A DNA stretch of 64,000 nucleotides from Streptococcus mitis (GTDB lineage Bacteria; Bacillota; Bacilli; Lactobacillales; Streptococcaceae): assembly GCF_946190065.1 (NCBI RefSeq), contig NZ_CAMHZD010000002.1:1-64000 (forward strand), written 5' to 3'. Under the pieces are notes generated by a model. It saw only the letters and a program-made list of their open reading frames with translations. It made no database searches and was not told the DNA's origin. The translations under genes were made by a program, and so were the position numbers. This document shows positions 1-9,215 of this stretch, one piece after another (position 1 is the stretch's first letter; each line of letters starts with the position of its first letter).

Positions 1-146
1 AAAAAAGAAAGGACTAAATCTGTCCTTTCTAGAGCTTAGCTTTTCTTCAACCCACTACAGTTGACAAAGAGCCAAAAAAGAAAGGACTAAATCTGTCCTT
101 TCTAGAGCTTAGCTTTTCTTCAACCCACTACAGTTGACAAAGAGCC
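1..146 (-). mobile_element. Tandem duplicated terminus of an ISL3/IS1167-like IS
   Basis: Two identical 73-bp units sit head to tail (1-73 and 74-146). Read on the minus strand, each unit begins GGCTCTTTGTCAACTGTAG, which resembles the terminal inverted repeat of ISL3-family elements such as IS1167. It then runs inward to a hairpin (arms AGAAAGGAC / GTCCTTTCT) followed by a T run, that is, an intrinsic terminator. No transposase is visible. Either the element lies beyond position 1 or only its end survives. The duplication and hairpins are seen directly; the IS assignment is from memory of IS ends. Confidence 0.55.
74..104 (-). terminator. Intrinsic terminator (second copy at 1-30)
   Basis: A 9-bp stem, AGAAAGGAC / GTCCTTTCT, with a 7-nt loop is followed on the minus strand by six T. 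The same hairpin recurs at 1-30 because the 73-bp unit is duplicated. It would end transcripts coming from the acetyltransferase gene at 166-735. Confidence 0.75.
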
Positions 147-165
147 AAAATTTCTTTTCAACTGC

Positions 166-735
166 TTATTTATTTGCAAAATAGTCTTCCTTGGTCAAGA
201 CATAATGAACTCTTGTAACGATTCGGCCTTCTTCATGCTGGTCCATACAAGCATATGGTTCTGCATGGGAAAAACGCATGCCTGATTTCTCCATGACCTT
301 TCCAGATGCAGGATTGTCCTTATCGTGAAGGGCGGTCAACTTGTTCATTCCAACCTTCTCAAAAGCAAGCTCAATCACGGCACGATTGGCTTCTGTCGTC
401 AAACCTTGATTCCAATATTTTTTATTGATAATGTAACCAATAGCTGCCTTCTTAAGAACAGGATCAATCTTGTGCAAATCAATGGTTCCGATAAATTTGC
501 CATTGCTTTTTAGTTCTATTCCCCAACGTCCTAAGGGATTGGCCAAGTAGAACTGAGCAATATTATTCTTGGTTTCTTCCAAGCTTTGATTGGTGGGAAA
601 AGTGTAACGTGTATTATCCTTGTCCGAGGAATAGTCAAACATTGCTTCCGCATCATCCAAAGTTACAGGTCTAAGCAATAAACGCTCAGTCTCCATTATT
701 GGATACTGGGATAGTTTTAAAAAGATTGATTCCAT
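166..735 (-). CDS. GNAT family N-acetyltransferase (RimJ/RimL-like)
   Basis: A 189-residue protein of the RimJ/RimL type of GCN5-related acetyltransferases, which move acetyl from acetyl-CoA to an amine such as a protein N-terminus. The N-terminal METERLLLRPVTLDDA strand-helix start and the acetyl-CoA loop around WNQGLTTEA (middle of the protein) are typical. The start at 735 has a good ribosome site (GGTGGAATCCT before ATG); the internal Met 14 has none. It is a single-gene unit followed by the duplicated IS-end terminators. The substrate cannot be told from sequence. Confidence 0.85.
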   Translation of the reverse strand: MESIFLKLSQYPIMETERLLLRPVTLDDAEAMFDYSSDKDNTRYTFPTNQSLEETKNNIAQFYLANPLGRWGIELKSNGKFIGTIDLHKIDPVLKKAAIGYIINKKYWNQGLTTEANRAVIELAFEKVGMNKLTALHDKDNPASGKVMEKSGMRFSHAEPYACMDQHEEGRIVTRVHYVLTKEDYFANK

Positions 736-805
736 AGGATTCCACCACTTGAAAAGTTTCTAATCTCATACAAGGATATTGAATAAAACATTTAAAAAGC
801 AAACT

Positions 806-912
806 TATAGTAGATTGAAATAAGATATAAACAAATCAATCAGGAAAGTCAAATTAATTTCTAGAAATGTTTTAGTAGTCACAACGTACTATTCTAGCTT
901 CAATCAACTATA
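806..912. repeat. RUP element (repeat unit of pneumococcus)
   Basis: A 107-bp element with imperfect terminal inverted repeats (TATAGTAGATTGAA at 806 and TTCAATCAACTATA ending at 912) and TA at both ends. It aligns along its length with the copy at 23926-24031. Size and ends fit RUP, a non-autonomous element thought to be mobilised by IS630-Spn1. It lies between phoH and the acetyltransferase gene. Confidence 0.85.
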
Positions 913-947
913 GATTTAGCATTGAGATAACTTTAAGTACAAAAGAA

Positions 948-1952
948 CTATCCTTCAGATAGAGGTTGAGGCTCTAATTCTTCACTCTCTTCTTTTTTAA
1001 CTGGAGATGGTTCATAGGCTCGGATAATTTGAGCGACAACTGGATGGCGAACCACATCCTTGGCTGAAAAATGAACAAAGTCAATCTGGTGAATATTCTT
1101 GAGTTTCTCTTGAGCATCAATCAAACCAGACTTGACATTACGTGGCAAGTCAATCTGACTAATATCTCCATTGACAATCATCTTAGAATTAAAGCCTAAA
1201 CGCGTCAAGAACATCTTCATCTGCATGATGGTTGTATTTTGCGCCTCATCGAGAATGACAAAGGCATCATCCAAGGTCCGTCCACGCATATAGGCAAGGG
1301 GCGCAATCTCGATAATTTCACGCTCCATAAGACGAGTTGTTTGGTCTTTCCCCAGAATCTGGTACAAGGCATCGTAAACAGGTCGAAGGTAAGGATCCAC
1401 CTTCTCCTTGAGATCACCCGGAAGAAATCCAAGACTCTCTCCTGCCTCAACTGCTGGACGAGTTAGGATAATCCGCTTGACTTGCCCACGTTTAAGGGCT
1501 GTCACTGCCAAGGTCACTGCGAGAAAGGTTTTCCCTGTCCCTGCAGGCCCAATTCCAAAGGTCACATCGTGCTGTTTGACACTGTCAACATACAGTTTTT
1601 GACCCAATGTTTTAACACGGATAGGCTTCCCAGTATTATCCTTAATGATTTCTTCTTCGTAAAGGGCGACAAACTTGTCAATTTCATCGTTTTTGACCAT
1701 GCTAATCGCAGTCACCACATCTGGCGTGCCAACGGTCATTCCCCGATTGACCAAGACCATCAAAGCCTGAATAACCTGACGAGCTTCCTCACAGGTAGCC
1801 TCTTCTCCCAAAACCTGCACAATCTCCGTACGAGCATGAATCACCACATCAAGCTCTTCTTCCATCAAACGAAGATGGCGTTCATTGGAACCAAAAAGAT
1901 GAAACAGGTCATCTGGATGACTCAGTTGAATGTCAATTGAATGTTCCTTCAA
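948..1952 (-). CDS. phoH: PhoH-like P-loop ATPase
   Basis: A 334-residue cytoplasmic ATPase of the PhoH/PhoL family, linked in bacteria to RNA metabolism and ribosome-associated functions. The Walker A motif GPAGTGKT is at residues 135-142 and the Walker B box ILDEAQ at 233-238, with the family-specific LTRPAVEAGESLGFLPGD stretch between them. The N-terminal ~100 residues form the domain seen in full-length PhoH. Translation starts at TTG (1952) behind GAGAGG at a 7-nt spacing. The C-terminal tail is Glu/Pro-rich and probably disordered. It lies 3' of yozE and cvfB and probably has its own promoter (TGC-TATAAT, -10 at 1987-1992). Confidence 0.93.
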   Translation of the reverse strand: MKEHSIDIQLSHPDDLFHLFGSNERHLRLMEEELDVVIHARTEIVQVLGEEATCEEARQVIQALMVLVNRGMTVGTPDVVTAISMVKNDEIDKFVALYEEEIIKDNTGKPIRVKTLGQKLYVDSVKQHDVTFGIGPAGTGKTFLAVTLAVTALKRGQVKRIILTRPAVEAGESLGFLPGDLKEKVDPYLRPVYDALYQILGKDQTTRLMEREIIEIAPLAYMRGRTLDDAFVILDEAQNTTIMQMKMFLTRLGFNSKMIVNGDISQIDLPRNVKSGLIDAQEKLKNIHQIDFVHFSAKDVVRHPVVAQIIRAYEPSPVKKEESEELEPQPLSEG

Positions 1953-1986
1953 ATAAAGAACCTCTCTAATCCTTTTATTTCTTTTT

Positions 1987-1995
1987 ATTATAGCA
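1987..1995 (-). promoter_or_regulatory. Probable extended -10 promoter of phoH
   Basis: The minus strand reads TGCTATAAT about 35 bp before the phoH start codon. The TG dinucleotide gives an extended -10; no convincing -35 box is at the right spacing. Confidence 0.45.
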
Positions 1996-2037
1996 AAGGG
2001 ATGGAGAAATTACTAGCCCAAACCCAGTGAATAAATG

Positions 2038-2253
2038 CTAGTGTTCTATGTATTCTTGCCAGATGGCATCAAAGTCACCTAGGTTGAAAGAGAAACTGGC
2101 ATGCTCTTCCAAAAAGCGACTCACCTCATCAAAATCATCTGTGTGTTTTGGGAAGGCTGACTCTTCAAAGGCTAGATCTGCCAAGATAGCCTTGGGACTG
2201 TTACTTTTAGGATTGCGCTCAGTCATGAGCCAAGTGTAAAATGATTTTCTCAT
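2038..2253 (-). CDS. yozE: YozE family protein (UPF0346)
   Basis: A 71-residue acidic cytoplasmic protein of the YozE/UPF0346 family, conserved in Firmicutes; its function is not established. The family signature is visible: an N-terminal SFYTWLM, then the acidic [11 protein letters not shown] and [12 protein letters not shown] near the C-terminus. A ribosome site AGGGAGACTT precedes the ATG. The gene starts 8 bp after the cvfB stop, so the two are co-transcribed. Confidence 0.9.
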   Translation of the reverse strand: MRKSFYTWLMTERNPKSNSPKAILADLAFEESAFPKHTDDFDEVSRFLEEHASFSFNLGDFDAIWQEYIEH

Positions 2254-2261
2254 AAGTCTCC

Positions 2262-3116
2262 CTAAATCAATTCAGTCCCAAACTGGTCTTGCTTGATTTT
2301 GCCAGCCTTCATCAAGCCACCGAGTGCTTTCTTAAACTGACCTTTAGAAATGCCAAAGGTTGCCTTGATGTCCTCAGGGGATGACTTATCGTTTAAGGTC
2401 ATGAAACCGCCATTGCTTTCCAAGTAAGTCAAAATCATCTGGGCATCATTTTCCAACATCTCAAAAGAACGTGGTTTGAGGGAGAGGTTCAGAGTGCGGT
2501 CCACTTCACGGAAACCAATGACACGCGCATCTAGAACTTGCCCCAAACGTGGTTCTGCGTAGCGCTCACTAGGATGGATAAAACCAAGCATGTTATTTTC
2601 TGGCAGGTAAACAAAAGTTCCTGACAGCTTGAGGCGGTAAACAATGGCTGGCCAGTTTTGATTCTGCATGTTGTTGTAGGCAGGACGAGCCAGACGTTGG
2701 AAGTCTTCTTGATAAGCCAAGAGTCCCCAGATACGGTCTTTCTTGTCCACTTCAAGACGGATGTAGAGTTGGTCGCCCTTCTTAGGCCAAAGTTCCTTAA
2801 GCTCAGGTAGAATATCGAGTGACACAACGATTTCCTTGTCAGGAAGGCCTGTATCCACAAAGACACCCAAGTCTTTACGAACTTCCGTTACAGTTCCCCA
2901 ACCAAATTGGTCCTGAGTGGCAGTCACTTCTATGGTTGTCAGGCGGAGTTTTTGCTTCATATCCGTGTATGCAAAACCTTTGACCGTATCCCCTACTGTA
3001 TGTTGACCTTCTTCCTTAGCAAGAGCATAGGTTTGACCATCCTTTTGCACAAAGTAAAAACGGTCGTTTTCATCGATGATCAGTCCAACGATAAAACTTG
3101 CAAGATTTGTATTCAT
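2262..3116 (-). CDS. cvfB: CvfB-family S1-domain RNA-binding protein
   Basis: A 284-residue protein with consecutive S1-like OB folds and a C-terminal winged helix, matching CvfB/YitL. CvfB is an RNA-binding regulator of virulence genes in staphylococci; its streptococcal targets are not known to me. The chosen start ([11 protein letters not shown]) has a good site (GAAGGAAAT). An in-frame upstream ATG at 3155 would begin inside the frr terminator hairpin and lacks a ribosome site, so it was rejected. The C-terminal segment ([20 protein letters not shown] onward) is the winged-helix part. Confidence 0.9.
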   Translation of the reverse strand: MNTNLASFIVGLIIDENDRFYFVQKDGQTYALAKEEGQHTVGDTVKGFAYTDMKQKLRLTTIEVTATQDQFGWGTVTEVRKDLGVFVDTGLPDKEIVVSLDILPELKELWPKKGDQLYIRLEVDKKDRIWGLLAYQEDFQRLARPAYNNMQNQNWPAIVYRLKLSGTFVYLPENNMLGFIHPSERYAEPRLGQVLDARVIGFREVDRTLNLSLKPRSFEMLENDAQMILTYLESNGGFMTLNDKSSPEDIKATFGISKGQFKKALGGLMKAGKIKQDQFGTELI

Positions 3117-3129
3117 ATTTCCTTCTTTC

Positions 3130-3168
3130 GAATAAAACTCAGCCAGCAATGCCAACTGAGTTTTTCTG
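3130..3168 (-). terminator. Terminator downstream of frr
   Basis: On the minus strand ACTCAG and CTGAGT pair across a loop and are followed by TTTTATT. It sits directly after the frr stop and separates pyrH-frr from cvfB. The + strand version also ends in a T run. Confidence 0.65.
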
Positions 3169-3175
3169 TTTATTT

Positions 3176-3733
3176 TTAGACTTCCAAAAGTTCTTTCTCT
3201 TTGTTGGCAGTCATGTCGTCGATGTGTTTGACAGCATCGTCTGTTACTTTTTGAATGTCTTTTTCAAGAGTCTTCAATTCGTCTTCAGTGATTTCTTTTG
3301 CTTTTTCTTGTTTCTTAGCTTCGTCCATAGCATCGCGACGGATATTGCGGACAGCCACTTTTGCATTTTCGCCAACCTTCTTCACTTCTTTAGCAAGGTC
3401 ACGACGAGTTTCTTCTGTGAGAGCAGGGATAACCAAACGAATCACAGAACCGTCGTTAGCTGGTGTGATACCAAGATCAGAAGCGTTCAAAGCACGTTCG
3501 ATGTCTTTCAATGAAGACTTGTCAAATGGTGTTACCAACAAAACACGCGCTTCTGGAATCGTAATTGAAGCGATTTGGTTAAGAGGAGTTTCTACTCCAT
3601 AGTATTCTACATGTACACGGTCAAGCAAGCTTGCATTGGCACGGCCAGCACGGATACCACCAAATTCACGAGCAAGTGATTGGTGAGACTGGGTCATTCT
3701 CTCTTTAGCTTTTTCAATAATTGCGTTAGCCAT
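3176..3733 (-). CDS. frr: Ribosome recycling factor
   Basis: A 185-residue RRF, which splits the post-termination ribosome together with EF-G. The family length (185) is exact, and the conserved [21 protein letters not shown] segment and the C-terminal long helices ([20 protein letters not shown]) are present. It is directly downstream of pyrH (8-bp gap), the standard Firmicutes pyrH-frr pair, and the transcript ends at the hairpin 3130-3168. Confidence 0.98.
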   Translation of the reverse strand: MANAIIEKAKERMTQSHQSLAREFGGIRAGRANASLLDRVHVEYYGVETPLNQIASITIPEARVLLVTPFDKSSLKDIERALNASDLGITPANDGSVIRLVIPALTEETRRDLAKEVKKVGENAKVAVRNIRRDAMDEAKKQEKAKEITEDELKTLEKDIQKVTDDAVKHIDDMTANKEKELLEV

Positions 3734-3741
3734 ATTCTTTC

Positions 3742-4479
3742 TTATTCCTTTTCTTCGATATTATTTGAAACTGTTGTTCCGATATTTTCACCAAATACGA
3801 CACGTTTGATGTTGCCTGGTTGGTTCATGTTGAAGACAACCAAGTCAATGTCGTTATCCATTGAGAGGGTTGAAGCTGTTGAGTCCATGATACGAAGACC
3901 TTTATTGATAACGTCACGGTGGGTCAATTCTTCAAACTTAACGGCTGTCTTGTCTTTCTTAGGATCGGCATTGTAAACACCATCGACACCGTTTTTAGCC
4001 ATAAGAATAGCATCTGCTTCGATTTCAGCTGCACGAAGGGCCGCTGTTGTATCTGTTGAGAAGTAAGGTGAACCAATTCCGGCACCAAAGATAACGATAC
4101 GGCCTTTTTCAAGGTGACGAAGGGCACGTCCACGGACATAAGGCTCTGCCACTTGTTGCATGGCAATAGCTGTTTGAACACGTGTATCAACCCCAACTTG
4201 TTGCAATGAATCTGCCATCACAAGAGCATTCATAACAGTCCCAAGCATTCCTGTGTAATCTGCCTGAACGCGATCCATACCTGCTTCTGCTGCAGGTTCT
4301 CCACGCCAAAGATTTCCTCCACCAATAACAAGGGCAATTTCGATACCTAAGCTATGAACTTCTTGAATCTCTTTTGCGATTGTTTGAACTGTTTGGATAT
4401 CAATCCCTACGCCACGTTCACCGGCAAGGGCTTCACCTGATAACTTGATTAAAATACGTTTATACTTGGGATTCGCCAT
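3742..4479 (-). CDS. pyrH: UMP kinase
   Basis: A 245-residue hexameric UMP kinase of the amino-acid-kinase fold, making UDP from UMP and ATP for pyrimidine nucleotide synthesis. Motifs include the N-terminal [10 protein letters not shown], the phosphate loop [10 protein letters not shown], and [20 protein letters not shown]. The start at 4479 (MANPKYKR) has GGAG at a 7-nt spacing. A GTG two codons upstream would overlap its own ribosome site. Confidence 0.97.
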   Translation of the reverse strand: MANPKYKRILIKLSGEALAGERGVGIDIQTVQTIAKEIQEVHSLGIEIALVIGGGNLWRGEPAAEAGMDRVQADYTGMLGTVMNALVMADSLQQVGVDTRVQTAIAMQQVAEPYVRGRALRHLEKGRIVIFGAGIGSPYFSTDTTAALRAAEIEADAILMAKNGVDGVYNADPKKDKTAVKFEELTHRDVINKGLRIMDSTASTLSMDNDIDLVVFNMNQPGNIKRVVFGENIGTTVSNNIEEKE

Positions 4480-4561
4480 TTTCACTCTCCTTTTTTATCC
4501 TACCTATTTTATCACAATTTCTAAGATTTTTATAGTATCATGAGCAATTCTTTCAAAAAAA

Positions 4562-5896
4562 TTAGACTGTTAAAAATTCCTCTAAGTCACTAAGGGCACG
4601 CTCTGCAATTTTTTCATAACGAGCCTTCTTATCACGGATACGTTCGCCTTCCAACTCCTTGATAATTCCGAAATTGACATTCATTGGTTGGAAATGTTTG
4701 CTGTCCGCATGGGTGATGTAATGAGCTAAGCTTCCAATCGCTGTTGTTTCTGGGAAAATAGCCTCGCTTTCTCCCTTGAAGAGTCGAGCAGCGTTAATAC
4801 CCGCAACTAAGCCTGACGCTGCTGACTCAACATAGCCTTCCACACCCGTCATCTGACCAGCAAAGAAGAGGTTTGGCTGTTTCTTAGAACGATAGGTTTG
4901 CTCAAGAAGATTTGGTGAATCCATGTAAGAATTGCGGTGCATGACCCCATAACGGACAAACTCAGCATTTTCAAGACCAGGAATCATTTGGAAGACTCGT
5001 TTTTGTTCTCCCCATTTGAGGTGGGTCTGGAAACCGACGATATTGTAGAGGCTACCAGCCGCATTGTCCTGACGAAGCTGAACCACCGCATAAGGTGTTT
5101 TGAATTCTCCATCACGAGGTCCTGTGTAGTCGTCTGGATACTCAAGACCGACTGGTTTCATAGGACCATAAAGCATGGTTTTGATGCCACGTTTGGCCAT
5201 GACTTCTATAGGCATACAGCCTTCAAAATACTTTTCTTTTTCAAAAGAATTGAGCGGTGCTTCTTCTGCATTGACCAAGGCTTCATGGAAATCCATAAAC
5301 TCCTGCTTGGTCATTGGAGCGTTGAGATAAGCGGCTTCTCCCTTATCATAACGAGACTTGAGATAAACCTTGCTCATATCGATAGTGTTGACATCGATAA
5401 TAGGTGCTGCCGCATCGTAGAAATAGAAACCATCGCCATCATTAAGGGCATGAATCTTTTCAGCCAAGGCATCACTGGTCAAAGGACCAGTCGCCACAAC
5501 TGTAATAACATCTGTCGGCAATTCTGTAATTTCATCACGCACCACTTCAATCAAGGGGTGGTTAGCCACTTTTTCGGTCACCATATGGGAGAATCCATCA
5601 CGGTCCACCGCAAGAGCACCACCTGCAGGAACACGTGTAGCCTCAGCAGATTCCAAAATAACAGAACCCAAGCGACGCATTTCTTCCTTGAGAAGACCCA
5701 CTGCATTTGTCAAAGCATCTCCACGTAGAGAATTGGAACAAACCAACTCTGCAAAATTGTCTGTTTTGTGTTGAGGTGTTGACTTGACACCACGCATTTC
5801 ATAAAGTTTAACTGGAATACCACGCTCTGCGATTTGGTAGGCTGCTTCAGAACCTGCCAAACCAGCACCGATAACATTGATATAAGATTGAGACAC
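4562..5896 (-). CDS. trmFO: tRNA (uracil-54-C5)-methyltransferase, folate/FAD-dependent
   Basis: A 444-residue TrmFO (formerly Gid), which makes ribothymidine-54 in the tRNA T-loop using methylenetetrahydrofolate and FADH2. The N-terminal dinucleotide motif [15 protein letters not shown] and the C-terminal [20 protein letters not shown] are diagnostic. The start is GTG at 5896 (SQSYINVIG), preceded by AGAGGT. The frame stays open upstream to 5968, but that extension does not match the family and 444 aa is the normal length. Confidence 0.96.
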   Translation of the reverse strand: MSQSYINVIGAGLAGSEAAYQIAERGIPVKLYEMRGVKSTPQHKTDNFAELVCSNSLRGDALTNAVGLLKEEMRRLGSVILESAEATRVPAGGALAVDRDGFSHMVTEKVANHPLIEVVRDEITELPTDVITVVATGPLTSDALAEKIHALNDGDGFYFYDAAAPIIDVNTIDMSKVYLKSRYDKGEAAYLNAPMTKQEFMDFHEALVNAEEAPLNSFEKEKYFEGCMPIEVMAKRGIKTMLYGPMKPVGLEYPDDYTGPRDGEFKTPYAVVQLRQDNAAGSLYNIVGFQTHLKWGEQKRVFQMIPGLENAEFVRYGVMHRNSYMDSPNLLEQTYRSKKQPNLFFAGQMTGVEGYVESAASGLVAGINAARLFKGESEAIFPETTAIGSLAHYITHADSKHFQPMNVNFGIIKELEGERIRDKKARYEKIAERALSDLEEFLTV

Positions 5897-6000
5897 GACA
5901 CTAATACCTCTTTGGGTGGAACCTAAGTTCATATCAAAACAAGGCACTGGCTTGTTTAACACCCACAAATCTTTCTATTTTTTCTTCTACTAGTATAACA

Positions 6001-6027
6001 AAAAAAGGGAAGAAGGCAAACTTCCCT
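6001..6027 (-). terminator. Terminator after rsmI
   Basis: GGGAAG / CTTCCC pair with an 8-nt loop and are followed by seven T on the minus strand, right after the rsmI stop. Confidence 0.8.
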
Positions 6028-6029
6028 GT

Positions 6030-6908
6030 TTAGTCATTTTCTTGATTTTCTTCCCAATCGTGATAGGCAGCGTATAGCTGGCTTTTATTCAACTGGTAAA
6101 TCTTAGCTACTTCCTTGATAGCTTGATTTTTCTTCATGCCTTGCTGGATGCGGACTTGGATTTCTAAGAACAAGTCCTCCTCGTCTTTTTCCTCCACATC
6201 CTGACTGGCACCTTCAACAATGAGAAGGCATTCTCCCTTAAGTGGCGTTTCAGAGATGCTTTCCAGCAATTCAGAAATTGTACCTCTTTGGTATTCTTCA
6301 TAGATTTTGGTCAATTCTCTAACCAAGACGACCGAGCGGTCACCATAGACTTCTAGCATATTTTCTAACGTATCTGCCACACGATGGGGAGATTCATAGA
6401 AAATCTGGGTTTCTGGATAGTCTTTTTTCAAGTCGAAAAATTGCTTTTGCTGGCCTGATTTTCTGGGTAAAAAACCGTAAAAGATATGTGGCTGTGGCGC
6501 TAGGCCACTGGCAATCAAGGCAGAAATCCCTGCAGAGGCACCAGGAACTGTAACAACAGCAATATCTTCCTCAATGGCAGCCTTAACCAAATCATGCCCT
6601 GGGTCAGAAATACTAGGCAGACCCGCATCGGATACCTGAGCAATACTTTGTCCTGCTTTCAAGAAACCAATTAAATCAGGAATTTTTTCTTTGGCATTGT
6701 GCTCATGAAAACTGATTTGCTTGGTGGAAATATCAAAATGCTTGAGCAAAAGACCTGTATTGCGCGTGTCTTCAGCAGCAATCCAATCCACTTCTTTCAA
6801 GGTCTGAATAGCGCGAAAAGTCATATCATCTAGATTGCCAATCGGCGTTGCCACTAGATACAGCTTGCCATAGGGAGACTGTCCCTTAAAACTTTTTTGA
6901 ATCTGCAT
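6030..6908 (-). CDS. rsmI: 16S rRNA (cytidine-1402 2'-O)-methyltransferase
   Basis: A 292-residue RsmI, a tetrapyrrole-methylase-fold SAM enzyme that 2'-O-methylates C1402 of 16S rRNA in the decoding centre. Seen motifs: LYLVATPIGNLDDMTFRA near residue 17, AEDTRNTGLLLKHF, VSDAGLPSISDPG and VPGASAGISALIASGL. It begins 2 bp after the yabA stop, and the holB-yabA-rsmI order is typical of Firmicutes. Confidence 0.97.
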   Translation of the reverse strand: MQIQKSFKGQSPYGKLYLVATPIGNLDDMTFRAIQTLKEVDWIAAEDTRNTGLLLKHFDISTKQISFHEHNAKEKIPDLIGFLKAGQSIAQVSDAGLPSISDPGHDLVKAAIEEDIAVVTVPGASAGISALIASGLAPQPHIFYGFLPRKSGQQKQFFDLKKDYPETQIFYESPHRVADTLENMLEVYGDRSVVLVRELTKIYEEYQRGTISELLESISETPLKGECLLIVEGASQDVEEKDEEDLFLEIQVRIQQGMKKNQAIKEVAKIYQLNKSQLYAAYHDWEENQEND

Positions 6909-6910
6909 GC

Positions 6911-7228
6911 CTACTCCCTGTATAACAACTCATCACAGAACATACATTCTTCGTCCTGTTCTCGACGTTGACCATAAAAATCATTACAAACGTGAAAACC
7001 ATCTTTATAAATCCGACGGACACTTTCGCGAACATGCTTGGCCTTGACGGGAGCATCTGCTTCCACCTCACCCAAGCGTTCGCGCAACTTACTATTTTCC
7101 AAGCGAAGAGCTGTATTTTCCTCTACTAGGCTCTTGAGATTTTTCTTGATGGCTTCCACATCGGCTAAGGTTACCAATAACTGTTGGGAAAAATCATCTA
7201 GTGCATCAAATAATTCTTTTTTGTCCAT
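6911..7228 (-). CDS. yabA: Replication initiation control protein YabA
   Basis: A 105-residue YabA, which binds DnaA and the DnaN clamp to restrain replication initiation. The N-terminal half is a leucine-rich coiled coil ([20 protein letters not shown]). The C-terminal zinc-binding module is [20 protein letters not shown], with the expected His/Cys set. The gene lies between holB and rsmI, as in other Firmicutes. A BOX element separates it from holB. Confidence 0.96.
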   Translation of the reverse strand: MDKKELFDALDDFSQQLLVTLADVEAIKKNLKSLVEENTALRLENSKLRERLGEVEADAPVKAKHVRESVRRIYKDGFHVCNDFYGQRREQDEECMFCDELLYRE

Positions 7229-7264
7229 AAAACAGCCCTTTCCTTTCTATATCGTTCATTTTTA

Positions 7265-7415
7265 ATACTAAATGAAAATCAAAGAGCAAACTAGGAAACT
7301 AGCCGCAAGCTGCTCAAAGCACTGCTTTGAGGTTGCCGGATAAGACTGACGAAGTCAGTAACATCTATACGGCAAGGCGACGTTAACGTAGTTTGAAGAG
7401 ATTTTCGAAGAGTAT
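7265..7415 (-). repeat. BOX element (boxA-boxB-boxC)
   Basis: A 151-bp BOX element in minus orientation: boxC at 7265 (ATACTaaATGAAAATC ... AAACTAGGAAACTAGCC), one boxB copy (GACTGACGAAGTCAGTAAC), and boxA ending GATTTTCGAAGAGTAT. It includes a close match to the boxA core used in BOX typing (ACGGCAAGGCGACG). It lies between yabA and holB, ending 4 bp before the holB stop codon. It shares its structure with 9026-9178. Confidence 0.93.
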
Positions 7416-7419
7416 GAGT

Positions 7420-8310
7420 TTACATTTCTTTTAAGACCAGATATTCCATGGCATTTTGAAAGCTGACATTGGCTTGCCACATTTTTCTAGCTTCTAACAA
7501 ATCTTGTAAAATCAGTCTTACTCTTGCTTGTAGGATATCTTGTCCACAAAGGACTTCAAGAATCCGTAAAACCTGATCTTGTTTTTCCTTATCATCTGCC
7601 AAGCTAGCTAGTTTGGCAACTTGCAAATAACTTTCTTTTTTCTTAGCCACTAACCAAGTCAGCAGGCGTTCACTTTCATCAACCAAGGTCCAAAAGCTTG
7701 CCTGATTGGCTAACTTCTCTGCTTCAGCTCGCGATTGACTAAACTGAGCTAAAAGGATCGCCTTTTTCTTAACCAATCCCATTTGTTCTAAGAGCGAGAT
7801 GAGCTTTTCTTCTTGCTTTTTAAAGTGGAAAATCTGGGTCCGACTTCGGATTGTCGGTAAAATCTTTTCCTCATCGCTGGTCAAGAAGAAAATATAAACC
7901 TCACTCTGGGGTTCTTCTATGACCTTGAGCAGAGAATTGGCTGCGTTGGGGTGCATCTTCTCAGCTTGCTCGATAATAAAGACCTGCTGCTGGCTTTCAA
8001 TCCCTGCTTGAGAAAACTGTCCCACCAATTCCCGAATGCGTTCTGTCTTGATGACCTGATTGACTGGCTTAATCAAGGTAACATCTGGAAACTCTCCCTG
8101 TTCGATCAGCTTACAATTCCGACATTTCTCACATGGCAACACACCTACTTTATCTGTACAAAAGAGGCTCTTAGCTAAAAATTGCGCCATTTCCAAGCTT
8201 CCAAAGAAACCTGAAAAGAGATAGGCGTGATTGAGCTGGTCTTGTTCTAGGATACGGACAAAGCGGTCAAACTGATCTGGCTGCCAGGCCTTTAGTTGAT
8301 CTTGTTTCAT
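7420..8310 (-). CDS. holB: DNA polymerase III delta' subunit
   Basis: A 296-residue AAA+ clamp-loader subunit. It has the zinc module [11 protein letters not shown] and the sensor region [15 protein letters not shown], and it lacks a functional Walker A (the equivalent segment reads [12 protein letters not shown]), as expected for delta'. Its start codon overlaps the tmk stop by 4 bp, so tmk-holB are translationally coupled. It works with the DnaX protein encoded at 30196-31851. Confidence 0.95.
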   Translation of the reverse strand: MKQDQLKAWQPDQFDRFVRILEQDQLNHAYLFSGFFGSLEMAQFLAKSLFCTDKVGVLPCEKCRNCKLIEQGEFPDVTLIKPVNQVIKTERIRELVGQFSQAGIESQQQVFIIEQAEKMHPNAANSLLKVIEEPQSEVYIFFLTSDEEKILPTIRSRTQIFHFKKQEEKLISLLEQMGLVKKKAILLAQFSQSRAEAEKLANQASFWTLVDESERLLTWLVAKKKESYLQVAKLASLADDKEKQDQVLRILEVLCGQDILQARVRLILQDLLEARKMWQANVSFQNAMEYLVLKEM

Positions 8311-8945
8311 TTGGCCAAGCCCATTCTGTCAAACAAGACAGCCTTGGTAGTTTCCACAACTTGCTCCAAAGGGAGACTAGCATCAATCTTGACAATGCGA
8401 TTTCCTTCTTTGTCCAGAAGAGAAAGATAGCCTTGACGGACTTTTTTATGCAAGTCCAAACCTTCCAAGTCCAAACGATTGACCTCGCGATTGCTATTAG
8501 CAGCAATGCGAGCTAGTCCTTCTTCCACCTCGATGTCAAAATAGAGTGTCAAATCAGGTTTAAGGCCATCTGTCGCAAACTGATTTAGCCAATCAATGGC
8601 ATCAATATCTAAGCCACGACCAAATCCCTGATAGGCAAGAGAACTATCAATGAAGCGGTCCATAATGACCAACTTACCAGCTTCAAGTGCTGGAAGAACT
8701 TTTTCCACCAAGTGCTGCCTGCGACTGGCGATATAGAGAAGGAGTTCTGTCTTCGCATCCATCTGAGTATGACTCGGATCCAAAATTACTTCCCGAATCT
8801 TCTCCCCAATCAAGACTCCACCAGGTTCTCGGGTTGTCAGCACCTCTACCCCTTTTTCCTCTAAAATTGGGAGCAGAGCCTCTAAAACACTGGTCTTTCC
8901 TGCTCCCTCTGGTCCCTCAAGAGAGACTAAAAATCCTTTTGACAT
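8307..8945 (-). CDS. tmk: Thymidylate kinase
   Basis: A 212-residue dTMP kinase. The P-loop GPEGAGKT is at residues 11-18, followed by TTREPGG and the [12 protein letters not shown] substrate-binding signature. It converts dTMP to dTDP. Downstream holB overlaps it by 4 bp. The upstream non-coding stretch contains a BOX element. Confidence 0.97.
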   Translation of the reverse strand: MSKGFLVSLEGPEGAGKTSVLEALLPILEEKGVEVLTTREPGGVLIGEKIREVILDPSHTQMDAKTELLLYIASRRQHLVEKVLPALEAGKLVIMDRFIDSSLAYQGFGRGLDIDAIDWLNQFATDGLKPDLTLYFDIEVEEGLARIAANSNREVNRLDLEGLDLHKKVRQGYLSLLDKEGNRIVKIDASLPLEQVVETTKAVLFDRMGLAK

Positions 8946-9025
8946 GTCTAACTCATTTCTTTTTTACTACTTCTATTCTATCAAAAAAATAGGGGTTTGT
9001 GACAATCTTTTTGTCTTCTCATTTC

Positions 9026-9178
9026 ATACTCAATGAAAATCAAAGAGCAAACTAGGAAACTAGCCGCAGGTTGCTCAAAGCACTGCTTTGAGGTTGTAGA
9101 TAAGACTGACGAAGTCAGTTACATATATCTACGGCAAGGCGACGTTGACATGGTTTGAATTTGATTTTCGAAGAGTAT
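9026..9178 (-). repeat. BOX element (boxA-boxB-boxC)
   Basis: A 153-bp BOX element with the same orientation and module order as 7265-7415. It starts ATACTcaATGAAAATC and ends GATTTTCGAAGAGTAT, and its boxA core CTACGGCAAGGCGACG matches the BOX consensus. It lies between the proC terminator and the tmk start. Confidence 0.94.
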
Positions 9179-9184
9179 CAACCA

Positions 9185-9215
9185 CCATAAAAGAGGCAGA
9201 CAAAACTACCTCTTA
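9185..9215 (-). terminator. Terminator of the proline operon
   Basis: AAAAGAGG / CCTCTT arms flank the end of proC, and the stop codon lies inside the hairpin. On the minus strand the hairpin is followed by TTTATGG, so the U tract is short. Confidence 0.55.

Noticed and set aside
5897-5968. N-terminal extension of TrmFO
   Set aside because: It gives a non-family N-terminus; the GTG at 5896 gives the expected 444-residue length and a ribosome site.
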